6,288 bases of DNA. It comes from Candidatus Coliplasma caballi. Lineage in GTDB: Bacteria > Bacillota > Clostridia > Oscillospirales > CAG-382. The notes under the pieces are model-generated. The model was not told the DNA's origin. It saw nothing but the letters and a program-made list of their open reading frames with translations, and did no database searches. Both the position numbers and the translations under genes were made by a program. This document shows, one piece after another, positions 1-6,288 of the stretch (positions are counted from its first letter, which is position 1; each line of letters starts with the position of its first letter). The stretch is taken from the NCBI GenBank assembly GCA_018065365.1, contig JAGHTH010000072.1, positions 1-6,288 of the forward strand. Reading direction: 5' to 3'.

Positions 1-1510
1 GAAGTTCCGTTTTTCTGTAAAAAACGAGTTCTTCGCCCTCGTATTCGCGCTGATTTCTCGTGCCGCCGGTTACTTCGGAGAACAGAAGGTTGACGAAGTC
101 CACCACCTTTTCTCCGCTGCGGAAATTCTCGCGCAAGAACACCCGGGCGGTCGTTTCCGTCCCGTCTTCCCGGTAATCCGCGAAGCGCTCTTTATAGTTC
201 AAGAAAATGTCGGGGTATGCGTTGCGGAAACGGTAGATCGATTGCTTGACGTCGCCGACCATGAACCGATCTCCGCCGGAGGACAGCAGCTCGAAAACGT
301 GATCCTGCAACGGAGAAACGTCCTGGTATTCGTCCACGAAGATCTCTTTGATTTTGCTCCGCAGGGACAGGCAGAACGGCGTCGGCTGCCCGTCTTTTTC
401 CAAAAGTTTCAGCGCACCGTGCGCCGTATCCGAGAACGAAAGCACCGCGTCGGCGCGTTTTGCTTTTTCAAACGCTTCTTCAAACCGTTTCAAGAAAGCG
501 CAAAGTTCATGCAAAACGTCGGCGGTCTTCAGGAACTGTTCCCGAAGGGTGTCCGTATCCCCGCAATCGAACGTTTCCAATACCTTTTTTCGTGCATCGG
601 AAATGCGCTTTTTTTCCGTTTTGAACCATTCCCGCTGTTCCGGATCCATTTTATTTGCGCTGATCCCCGGAATTTTCGGCGCCGTTCCGACAGCGGCAAG
701 GAATCCCTCGTACGAGCCCCCGGCCGCCGCCAACTCCGTTTCCAGCATGCTTTTGATCGCGTCGGCAATCTTTTCGATATTGCCGGAGGCAAACGTCGCG
801 GCTTGATCCGAAAATACGTCTGCCGCTTCCATGAATTCCTCGTAGAACTGCGTCAGTTTTTCCCGGATCCATTCGCCGATCGAAGTGGAATACAACCCGT
901 CTTTCAGTTTTTCCGCATCGTCGCGAAGCGTTTTTTCATGGTCTTCCAACCAAGCAAAATAGTTTGCAAAGGCGCGGAGTTTTTCGTAGATTTCCCACAG
1001 GATATCGCGGAGAGGAGTTTTGTTTTTCGCGTCGGAAAACGTGTCCGCGAGCAAAAAGAATTCCTTTCTCCCCTCGCGGAAGCAATCGCCGATCAGCGCG
1101 TCCATGACTTCAAAAGCGCGGATCTTTTCTTCCTTGGCATCCATGATCCGAGAACGCGGCGACAACCCGAGCGTCTGGAAATCGCTTCGCACGAGCGAAA
1201 GGTAAAACGAGTCGATCGTGGAGATCCGTGCGGTCGGGAGCAGCAAAAGCTGTGCCCGATAGCGCGCGACGTCGGGGTGGGCGGCGGCAAGTCCGGAAAG
1301 CGCGTCGCTGATTTTGGCGCGCAGGTCGGCAGCGGAAGCGTTCGTGAACGTTACGACGAGGAAATCCGAAACGCTCGCGCCCTGTTCGATCTTTTCGATG
1401 ATGCGCTGCGTCAGCACGGTGGTTTTTCCGCTGCCGGCGCCCGCCGAAACGATCATATCGCGCCCTCTGCACGTGATCGCGTGCCTTTGGGAGTCCGTCC
1501 ATTTAATCAT
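1..1510 (-). CDS. addA: AddA, ATP-dependent helicase/nuclease subunit A (3' end cut off by window)
   Basis: AddA is the UvrD-like helicase plus nuclease subunit of the AddAB (RexAB) complex, which unwinds and resects double-strand DNA ends to load RecA. The 503 codons visible cover the N-terminal helicase portion, roughly 40 percent of a usual AddA of about 1200 residues; the second helicase half and the C-terminal nuclease lie beyond the left edge. Seen in order: Q motif around W4-Q8; Walker A SAGAGSGKT (22-30); motif Ia VVTFTNASAADL (52-63); TIDSFYLSLVR (98-108); LSFSDTAHGAL just before motif II; Walker B DEYQD (393-397); motif III GDVKQSIYRFR (419-429); then LRENFRS near residue 458. The ATG at 1510 is preferred because the protein opens as family members do (MIKWTDSQ) and has the best Shine-Dalgarno of the window 8 bases upstream. 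It overlaps the addB stop by 8 bases, so coupled translation is likely. One oddity: the family's usual TIHSFC-type motif reads TIDSFY. The frame is open throughout. Confidence 0.97.
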   Translation of the reverse strand, partial: MIKWTDSQRHAITCRGRDMIVSAGAGSGKTTVLTQRIIEKIEQGASVSDFLVVTFTNASAADLRAKISDALSGLAAAHPDVARYRAQLLLLPTARISTIDSFYLSLVRSDFQTLGLSPRSRIMDAKEEKIRAFEVMDALIGDCFREGRKEFFLLADTFSDAKNKTPLRDILWEIYEKLRAFANYFAWLEDHEKTLRDDAEKLKDGLYSTSIGEWIREKLTQFYEEFMEAADVFSDQAATFASGNIEKIADAIKSMLETELAAAGGSYEGFLAAVGTAPKIPGISANKMDPEQREWFKTEKKRISDARKKVLETFDCGDTDTLREQFLKTADVLHELCAFLKRFEEAFEKAKRADAVLSFSDTAHGALKLLEKDGQPTPFCLSLRSKIKEIFVDEYQDVSPLQDHVFELLSSGGDRFMVGDVKQSIYRFRNAYPDIFLNYKERFADYREDGTETTARVFLRENFRSGEKVVDFVNLLFSEVTGGTRNQREYEGEELVFYRKTEL

Positions 1511-4500
1511 CGTCGTTTCCTCCTTTCCGTCTGCACGCGGCGCGCATTTTACAGAAACTGCAGGCGTCGTGCTTGCTGTCGAGCTTCAGCGGTTTTACGG
1601 GCATATCGCCCGAAAAGATCCGATCTGCCGTTTGCAGAAGCTGCTGTTCCAAAAGCGTTTTCAACTTTCCGAGTTCCTCTGCCGGCAGGATCATGCCGCT
1701 CTTCGTCGTGCTTTTCGGTGCGAATTTTCCCGCACCGTCGGGATCCATTGCCTCCCGGATCCCGTCGCCGTCCAGCACGAGTCCGGTTCGTCTGCTTTTG
1801 CTTTTTTCGTTCTTCTTTTGCATTGCCGGAGCCACGTTTTCATACATCGCTCCCGCCGGGCGAACGGGTTTCCCCGCCGCGTCCAAAAGACCGCAATAGG
1901 CAAACAGGTACAGAAGCGGCTGCTCGTCCAGCCCGTAGGTTTCCATCAGTTCCCTGTCCATTCCCTTGTCGGACGATTTGTAATCAATGATGCGGGCGTA
2001 CAGCTCGCCGTCTTTTTCATAGGTATCCACGCGGTCGATCACGCCGCGTAAGAACACTTTCTTACCGTCTTCGGTCGTAAACTCGGCAGCGGGCAAATCG
2101 CCGTCTTTCTGCCCGAATCCGACCTCGTACCCGGCGGGCATGAATCTCCCGCCGCCGAATTCCCGCATCGCGTCGTTCAGCACCGGCAAAAGCGTCCGGA
2201 CGGTCTTTTTCAGTTCGTATTCCGACTTTGCATCGCGTTTTTCCTCGCCGGGCAGTTCATCGATACATTTCCCCGCGATGCGATCCGATTCCGCCCGCAG
2301 CGCCGCTTCGCTCTCAACCGGCACGATCTTTCCGCCGCCGAAATGCTCTTTGAGAAAGAGTTCCAGAACGCGATGGCGGAACGTGCCGTACTCGTTTTCG
2401 GAAAGCGCGATCGGCTTTTTCTCTTTCAAGTGCATCAGCGATTCGCCGAAGAAACGGAACGGGCATTTGCGATAAAGTTCCAGCTTGCTCGCCGAAAGGC
2501 GCAGTTCCTCCCCGCGATAGCAGATCTGCGCGGACGGATCGACGATCGGCAAAGGCATTTCCGGCACGTCAAACCCTTTTTCCGAAAGGACGGTGCGCAG
2601 TTTTTCCTTTTCTTTCCCCTCCGGCATCAGCGGGAACGCTTCGAGCGCGCCCGTATAGGAAGACAGCCGCCCGGAGAGATCCCTCTCCGGCGTTGTTACG
2701 GTCAGATGCGGAAGAAGATCCTTTACGCGCGTGATCGCGGGCGAGGGACGAAGTTCCGCACCGGAAACCGTCGCCGTCGGCCAGGTCAGGATCAGTTCTT
2801 CCGACGGAGCGGCGACCGCGGTATAGAAATAGAAACGCTCGGCGTTCATTGCCGAAAGGCGCGGCTCCACGACGTTGATCTCCTCGCCCTCCAGAAACGC
2901 CGCGTCATCGTCGTCAAACAGCGGATCGTCGCCTACGATCGCGGGGAACACCCCGTCGTTGCAGCCGATCACGATCACGGCTTTGGAATTTCCGCGGAAC
3001 AGCGCCGGGTTTCCGATCGAAACCGCGTCCGAAGACGTCGGGATCGAGCCCAGCGAATACGCGCCGGCGGTCAGACGCAGCAGCGCGAGAAGTCGGAACA
3101 CCGGCAGTTTCCGATCGCCGCAGAGATTGTGGATGCGTTCCATAACGCCCGAAAACATCTGCCAGACCTGGCTGTCGATGCGGGCGCGTTCCTCCTCGCC
3201 GTCCCGCAGGCGCGCGTTGATTTTGCGGAGGAATCTCTCGCCCGCGCCCACGCGTCCGAGATGTTCGTACAAAGCGGCAAGCATTCCGTCCACGGTCTGC
3301 TCTTTGTCCGCAAGCACCGTCCGGAGCGGCTCAAGGTCGGAAAGCAGCCGGTCTTTCGCACGGTTGACCGAAGCGAGAAACGCTTCCTGTTCCTCGTCGA
3401 GAGCGCCCTCCCGGTATCCGTCCGGGTTTTTCTTCCAGTCTTTTCCTTTTTTCCAATCTGCGCCGTGCAGTTTCCAACCTTCCACGTAGCGAAGCAGAAG
3501 GTCGCCGTCTTCGGCATCCAACCCGGAATATCCCGTTTTGAGATATTTCCGAAGCGCAAACGGCTCTAAATTGCTGTCGATGAGTTCCAGAGAAGCGATC
3601 GCGAACGCGATCAGCGGATGATTTAAGATCCCCTCTTTTTCGGCAAAAAAGAACGGGATTCGATTCTCGCGCAGCACGGTATCGAGGATCCCCGCGTAAG
3701 CGGAAGGATCGCGCGCCAGGACCGTAATGTCGCGATACCGCATTCCGCTGCGGATCAGCCGCAGGATCTCTCCCGCGACGGCGTTCGCTTCGCCAAACGG
3801 ATCGTGCGCGGAGATCAGTTTGACCGCGCCGGAATCGCCGGAAAACGCGGGCGTCCCGAGTTCCCAGAGATGCTTTTCGAGAAAGCGCAATTCGTCGTTT
3901 TGGCTTCTTTTATATCCGCCGCAGTCGATATCCGGCTTTCCCGCCGCGCTCTGAAAACGCTCGGCGGCTTTTCGGTTGCCGGAAAAGAGTTCCCGCTCGT
4001 CGTATGTAAACGTACAGTACACCGCGTCCGCCTGTTTGATGACGGCGTCGAGCAGCGCGTATTCCTGCCCCGTAAACGTGTAATATCCGTCCACGAACAC
4101 GGTCTTTCCGGCAAAGAACGGTTTTGACGGCAATTCGGACGCCAAAACCGAAAGCGCGTCGCGCGGATCGCGTGTCCGCTCCGTAAACCATTCGGTATAA
4201 GCGCGGTACAGCAACGCGACGTCGCGCAGTTTTCTGCCGAGTTTCCGCTCGGTTTCGCCGCATTTGTCCGCGGCGGCAAACAGTTTATCGGGCGCGATCA
4301 ATTCCGACCGCAGTTTCCCGAACAGACCGTACAATCCCGTTACGAACGCCTCGTCAGACGCCGATCTTTTGTATTCGGTAAGTTCGCCCCGGTGGTCTTC
4401 GCAAAGCAGCGACAAAAGGGCGCAGATCGCGCCCTTATCGGGATATACCACGTTCAGACCGCCGTATTCGCGCGCGATCCGTTCGGGGAGCCGCTCAAAG

Positions 4501-4688
4501 TTCAGCACCTCGACGGACAGATTGCACCCGTCGCCGAGGCGGTCGAGCAATTCCCGCTCCGTCTGCACGGACTGTTGTTCGGGAGAGATCCAGACGCACT
4601 TTTTGCCGTTTGCGCAGGCCTCCTCCAGTTTCCCGTACAGGTATTCCGTTTTGCCGCTTCCCGCGGCGCCGGTTACTCGAAAAAGCAT
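1503..4688 (-). CDS. addB: AddB, ATP-dependent helicase/nuclease subunit B
   Basis: AddB is the partner of AddA: a structurally helicase-like subunit, in Bacillus inactive as a motor and used for Chi recognition, carrying a C-terminal RecB-type nuclease bound to a 4Fe-4S cluster. The product is 1061 residues, somewhat short for a family usually near 1150. Visible: Walker A GAAGSGKT at 7-14; helicase-like GCNDGVFP at 575-582; nuclease GVIDRVD at 882-888 followed by IIDYK with D902 and K904; H772 in GTFRHRVLE; and the iron-sulfur ligands C742 (YRKCPFRFF) plus C1043, C1046 and C1052 in a CX2CX5C tail. All four cluster cysteines and the D-K nuclease pair are intact, so the protein looks functional. 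The ATG at 4688 is chosen because it gives MLFRVTGAAGSGKT, puts Walker A at the expected place and has a Shine-Dalgarno. The frame stays open upstream to 5267, but that part reads as non-protein arginine-rich sequence over spoIIR. It overlaps spoIIR by 16 bases and addA by 8. Confidence 0.97.
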   Translation of the reverse strand: MLFRVTGAAGSGKTEYLYGKLEEACANGKKCVWISPEQQSVQTERELLDRLGDGCNLSVEVLNFERLPERIAREYGGLNVVYPDKGAICALLSLLCEDHRGELTEYKRSASDEAFVTGLYGLFGKLRSELIAPDKLFAAADKCGETERKLGRKLRDVALLYRAYTEWFTERTRDPRDALSVLASELPSKPFFAGKTVFVDGYYTFTGQEYALLDAVIKQADAVYCTFTYDERELFSGNRKAAERFQSAAGKPDIDCGGYKRSQNDELRFLEKHLWELGTPAFSGDSGAVKLISAHDPFGEANAVAGEILRLIRSGMRYRDITVLARDPSAYAGILDTVLRENRIPFFFAEKEGILNHPLIAFAIASLELIDSNLEPFALRKYLKTGYSGLDAEDGDLLLRYVEGWKLHGADWKKGKDWKKNPDGYREGALDEEQEAFLASVNRAKDRLLSDLEPLRTVLADKEQTVDGMLAALYEHLGRVGAGERFLRKINARLRDGEEERARIDSQVWQMFSGVMERIHNLCGDRKLPVFRLLALLRLTAGAYSLGSIPTSSDAVSIGNPALFRGNSKAVIVIGCNDGVFPAIVGDDPLFDDDDAAFLEGEEINVVEPRLSAMNAERFYFYTAVAAPSEELILTWPTATVSGAELRPSPAITRVKDLLPHLTVTTPERDLSGRLSSYTGALEAFPLMPEGKEKEKLRTVLSEKGFDVPEMPLPIVDPSAQICYRGEELRLSASKLELYRKCPFRFFGESLMHLKEKKPIALSENEYGTFRHRVLELFLKEHFGGGKIVPVESEAALRAESDRIAGKCIDELPGEEKRDAKSEYELKKTVRTLLPVLNDAMREFGGGRFMPAGYEVGFGQKDGDLPAAEFTTEDGKKVFLRGVIDRVDTYEKDGELYARIIDYKSSDKGMDRELMETYGLDEQPLLYLFAYCGLLDAAGKPVRPAGAMYENVAPAMQKKNEKSKSRRTGLVLDGDGIREAMDPDGAGKFAPKSTTKSGMILPAEELGKLKTLLEQQLLQTADRIFSGDMPVKPLKLDSKHDACSFCKMRAACRRKGGNDDD
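1519..1526 (-). promoter_or_regulatory. Shine-Dalgarno of addA
   Basis: On the minus strand AAAGGAGG sits 8 bases before the addA ATG at 1510. It lies wholly inside the last codons of addB (the RKGG stretch), so ribosomes finishing addB are placed to restart on addA. It decides the addA start in favour of 1510 over the out-of-frame ATG at 1502. Confidence 0.85.
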
Positions 4689-5284
4689 GAAAACCACTCC
4701 AGTAATTTCAGTCGGAACCGATATTTTTTGCCTGTAAAGACCTTTCCCGAAGACGTGTCGATCCCGACGGACTCCAGCGCTTCCGGCGAAGTCGAGGAAG
4801 ACATACACATCGGCGGGAACAGGCAGCACCACCAATTTTTTCCCTGCCCGGAGCCGAGCAGGATGCGCAGAGAATAATACTTCCCCGCCGGGAACACCAC
4901 GCCGTCGTACTCGCGCGTGGGATAGTCCTCCGTGCCGAACACGGCGCGCACGTCCGCGTCGGAGCCGTTGTCGGCAAGAACGCGCCGCGCGATCGCTTCC
5001 ATTCGTTCCGCTGCGCTTTCGATCTGCGAGAGCGCTTCCCCGGAAGACGACGTTTCGGCAAACAGATCGCCGCATTCTTCCACGATCGCGTCGCGCACAA
5101 GCAGTTTGAGCGCCTGATCTTCTTCGCTGTCGGAATCGGCGAGGACGTGTAAGCGGATCACGCGGTCGTAAATTTCCGCCTCGTCCGCAGGAACGGTCAG
5201 ATCGACCGCAAACAGCAGCGCCGCGGACGCGCAAAGCGCCGCGATCAGACGGACGGGGAAACTCCATGTAAAGTGTTTGTTCAT
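4673..5284 (-). CDS. spoIIR: SpoIIR, stage II sporulation signal protein
   Basis: SpoIIR is made in the forespore under sigma-F, exported to the space between the two membranes, and needed for SpoIIGA to process pro-sigma-E in the mother cell. The product has 203 residues, in the family range. After a short basic start (MNKHF, R12) comes a hydrophobic stretch at about 13-28 acting as signal or anchor. The family core follows: RVIRLHVLADSDSEEDQALK (41-60), LLVRDAI, then FGTEDYPTREYDGVVFPAGK (116-135) and YYSLRILLGSGQGKNWW ending in CCLFPPMC (153-160). The ATG at 5284 is chosen because it has AAGGAG 10 bases upstream and starts right before the signal segment; an ATG at 5428 would add 48 residues over the ispE end without a signal-like start. 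Its last five codons overlap the addB start. The 52-base gap from ispE shows no clear sigma-A promoter; a weak sigma-F-like match lies inside ispE. Confidence 0.95.
   Translation of the reverse strand: MNKHFTWSFPVRLIAALCASAALLFAVDLTVPADEAEIYDRVIRLHVLADSDSEEDQALKLLVRDAIVEECGDLFAETSSSGEALSQIESAAERMEAIARRVLADNGSDADVRAVFGTEDYPTREYDGVVFPAGKYYSLRILLGSGQGKNWWCCLFPPMCMSSSTSPEALESVGIDTSSGKVFTGKKYRFRLKLLEWFSCFFE
4697..4700 (-). promoter_or_regulatory. Shine-Dalgarno of addB
   Basis: On the minus strand the core GGAG, within TGGAGTGG, lies 8 bases before the addB ATG at 4688. It sits inside the spoIIR coding sequence, encoding part of its LLEWFS tail, which fits translational coupling between the two genes. 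It is weaker than the addA site. Confidence 0.7.
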
Positions 5285-5294
5285 TTCGTTCGTA

Positions 5295-5300
5295 CTCCTT
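5295..5300 (-). promoter_or_regulatory. Shine-Dalgarno of spoIIR
   Basis: On the minus strand AAGGAG lies 10 bases before the spoIIR ATG at 5284, in the gap after ispE. It supports 5284 as the start rather than the upstream in-frame ATG at 5428, which would lie inside ispE. Confidence 0.75.
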
Positions 5301-5336
5301 ATTTCGTTCTGTTCGGAGTATGAACGGAAAGCGCGG

Positions 5337-6137
5337 TCAATAACGCGGAACGGTCGCACAGACTTTTGCAAAAAAACCGCGTTTTTTGAGCGCTTTTGCG
5401 GTACTTTTTGCATTTTCGGCGTTTTCATAAACGCCGAACACGGCGCTGCCGCTGCCGGTCATCCGCGCTTCTTTCGCGCCCTGCGCGCGCATGAGATCGC
5501 AAAGCGCGGCAATTTCGGGCAGCGCTTCCTCCGCGACGGGTTGGAAATCGTTCTCCGGACGTTCGGTATCTTCCTGCCCGGAAGCGTGTTTTTCATCGTA
5601 CCGACGGTACATCTCCGGCGTGGAAAGACCGTCTTTTCCTTTGGCAATGACCAACAAAAGCGGCAAATCGTCGGAAAGAAACGTCATTTCGTCCCCGATC
5701 CCTCTGCAAAGTGCCTTTCCGCCGCGCAGGCAGAACGCCACGTCCGCGCCGAGCGAAGACGCGAGCAGAAGCAGACGTTCTTCGGGAAGCGGCTTTTCGA
5801 ACGCGTCGTTGAGCAATCGCAATACCGCCGCGCCGTCCGAACTGCCGCCGCCGAGTCCCGCTCCGTAAGGCACGCGCTTTTTCAGGCGCAGTTTCCCGCA
5901 CGGCATGATCCCCGCCGCGTCGAAAAATGCCTTTGCGGCGCGAACGCAGAGATTTTTGTCGTTCTCAAGCGAACGGTCGGAGCAGGAAAACGCAAACGGC
6001 GAAGACGATTTGCGGTAGAAAACCGTATCGCAAAGCGACACGCTCTGCATCGTCGTTTCGAGCGTATGGTAGCCGTCGGGGCGCTTCCCCGTGATATGCA
6101 GGTCAAGATTGATTTTTGCGTAGGCGTTTCGTTTCAT
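5337..6137 (-). CDS. ispE: IspE, 4-diphosphocytidyl-2-C-methyl-D-erythritol kinase
   Basis: IspE is the cytosolic GHMP-family kinase that phosphorylates CDP-methylerythritol with ATP in the MEP route to isoprenoid precursors. The product has 266 residues, slightly short for a family near 280-290. Visible: AYAKINLDLHITGKRPDGYH at 5-24, with the conserved active-site Lys8; the GHMP ATP loop PYGAGLGGGSSDGAA at 90-104; GADV with the probable catalytic Asp132; and the C-terminal glycine motif MTGSGSAVFGVYE at 226-238. Two starts are possible. The ATG at 6137 gives MKRNAYAKINL, as in relatives, and stands about 12 bases from AAAGGG. The ATG at 6149 abuts that AAAGGG with no spacer, so it is less likely. 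The frame is open upstream to the window edge but without family sequence. It lies between an unrecognised gene and spoIIR, all in one direction, and is probably co-transcribed with them. Confidence 0.96.
   Translation of the reverse strand: MKRNAYAKINLDLHITGKRPDGYHTLETTMQSVSLCDTVFYRKSSSPFAFSCSDRSLENDKNLCVRAAKAFFDAAGIMPCGKLRLKKRVPYGAGLGGGSSDGAAVLRLLNDAFEKPLPEERLLLLASSLGADVAFCLRGGKALCRGIGDEMTFLSDDLPLLLVIAKGKDGLSTPEMYRRYDEKHASGQEDTERPENDFQPVAEEALPEIAALCDLMRAQGAKEARMTGSGSAVFGVYENAENAKSTAKALKKRGFFAKVCATVPRY
5402..5432 (-). promoter_or_regulatory. Weak sigma-F-like promoter candidate for spoIIR
   Basis: On the minus strand GTTTA (5432-5428) fits the sigma-F -35 pattern GYWTA. After 16 bases comes GCAAAAAGTA (5411-5402), a partial match to the -10 pattern GGNRANAHTR, differing at the second G and at one H position. 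This would start RNA about 110 bases before the spoIIR ATG, inside ispE. It was sought because spoIIR is sigma-F-dependent in Bacillus; chance matches in A-rich sequence are common. Confidence 0.15.
5417..5436. repeat. Perfect 8-base inverted repeat inside ispE
   Basis: CGGCGTTT and AAACGCCG flank a 4-base loop, giving a perfect 20-base hairpin within the last part of ispE (codons for the GVYENAE stretch). Neither strand has a T run directly after the stem, so it is not a normal terminator. It lies about 130-150 bases before the spoIIR start. Whether it has any role is unknown. Confidence 0.6.
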
Positions 6138-6149
6138 CCTTACGGGCAT

Positions 6150-6155
6150 CCCTTT
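6150..6155 (-). promoter_or_regulatory. Probable Shine-Dalgarno of ispE
   Basis: On the minus strand AAAGGG directly touches the ATG at 6149 but is 12 bases from the ATG at 6137. The spacing is too short for the first and slightly long for the second, so it favours 6137. A second purine patch, AAGG, abuts 6137. Confidence 0.5.
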
Positions 6156-6179
6156 CTGAATGGTGGAAAAATTATCGGG

Positions 6180-6198
6180 CCGGGAAACGCATTCCCGG
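6180..6198 (-). terminator. GC-rich hairpin after the upstream gene (weak terminator or attenuator candidate)
   Basis: A perfect 7-base inverted repeat, CCGGGAA and TTCCCGG, with a 5-base loop begins 4 bases after the TAA at 6203. On the minus strand it is followed by CCCGATAA and then five T. The T run starts about 8 bases after the stem, too far for a classic intrinsic terminator, so read-through into ispE is likely. It could instead be an RNA-stabilising or processing hairpin. Confidence 0.3.
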
Positions 6199-6202
6199 GA
6201 CT

Positions 6203-6288
6203 TTATCTCCTGATGCGAAGTTCCGAGACGTCGCGGACCGGAGAAAGCCCCGCCGCCTCCAGCATCGCAGCCGCTTCCGCAAACCCGC
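6203..6288 (-). CDS. 3' end of an unrecognised gene upstream of ispE
   Basis: Reading the minus strand from 6286, 27 codons are followed by TAA at 6205-6203. The residues run GFAEAAAMLEAAGLSPV, then RDVSELRIRR. The mix of Ala, Leu and Glu, a likely helix (AEAAAMLEAAG) and a basic end look like a real protein C-terminus, more so than the other two minus-strand frames, which are rich in Arg, Cys and Gly. I do not recognise the family. A helix-turn-strand ending of this kind is seen in many enzymes, including methyltransferases, but this is too short to assign. It stops 65 bases before the ispE start and points the same way, so it may belong to the same transcript. Confidence 0.6.
   Translation of the reverse strand, partial: GFAEAAAMLEAAGLSPVRDVSELRIRR

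Noticed and set aside
242..1990. 582-codon open frame on the plus strand across addA and addB
   Set aside because: It lies antisense to two well-supported genes, is rich in Arg, Phe and Pro typical of the reverse of GC-rich coding DNA, and shows no family motif.
2343..3569. 408-codon open frame on the plus strand inside addB
   Set aside because: It is antisense to addB, with biased Arg/Gln/Phe composition and no recognisable domain; the addB frame holds the conserved motifs.
4689..5267. 193-codon upstream extension of the addB frame
   Set aside because: The extension is arginine-rich shadow sequence over spoIIR in another frame. AddB proteins start just before the Walker A loop, and 4688 has its own Shine-Dalgarno.
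5335..5340. TTGACC on the minus strand as a -35 box for spoIIR
   Set aside because: No TATAAT-like hexamer occurs at 16-18 bases downstream; the nearest candidate, CATACT, is too close.
5285..5428. 48-codon N-terminal extension of SpoIIR from the ATG at 5428
   Set aside because: It overlaps the ispE 3' end, has basic non-signal sequence, and would bury the signal segment. The 5284 start has a proper Shine-Dalgarno.
6138..6149. ispE start at the ATG at 6149
   Set aside because: It adds only MPVR before the family-like MKRNAYAKINL and has its Shine-Dalgarno touching the ATG, which is too close to work well. It is not fully excluded.
6171..6176. GATAAT on the minus strand as a -10 box for ispE
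   Set aside because: No -35-like sequence is present at 16-18 bases; that place holds CCCGGG-type sequence, and there is no extended -10 TG.

Overview
The window reads as one minus-strand gene cluster from a spore-forming, GC-rich Firmicute (Clostridia-like). The evidence is spoIIR, an endosporulation-only gene, together with the AddA/AddB form of the recombination helicase-nuclease and the MEP-pathway gene ispE. The species cannot be named from the sequence alone.

In transcription order (right to left) the layout is: the last 27 codons of an unrecognised gene (6286 down to 6203); a 53-base gap with a GC-rich hairpin; ispE (6137-5337), an isoprenoid precursor kinase; a 52-base gap; spoIIR (5284-4673), the forespore signalling protein that triggers sigma-E activation; addB (4688-1503), overlapping spoIIR by 16 bases; and addA (1510 to the left edge), overlapping addB by 8 bases and cut off by the window after 503 codons. 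Every complete gene has an intact frame and conserved family motifs, and each has a recognisable Shine-Dalgarno sequence.

The two gene overlaps, each with the next gene's Shine-Dalgarno inside the preceding coding sequence, point to translational coupling of spoIIR-addB-addA. AddA and AddB form one heterodimer that processes double-strand DNA ends for RecA, so their coupling is expected. What stands out is the physical linkage of this repair enzyme to a compartment-specific sporulation signal. If transcription is shared, AddAB levels could rise in the forespore. No strong housekeeping promoter or convincing terminator is visible, and the plus strand holds only shadow reading frames. I found no mobile element, CRISPR array, tRNA or rRNA. 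The window is mostly ordinary core genome, and I do not see a new system in it; the findings are modest leads.
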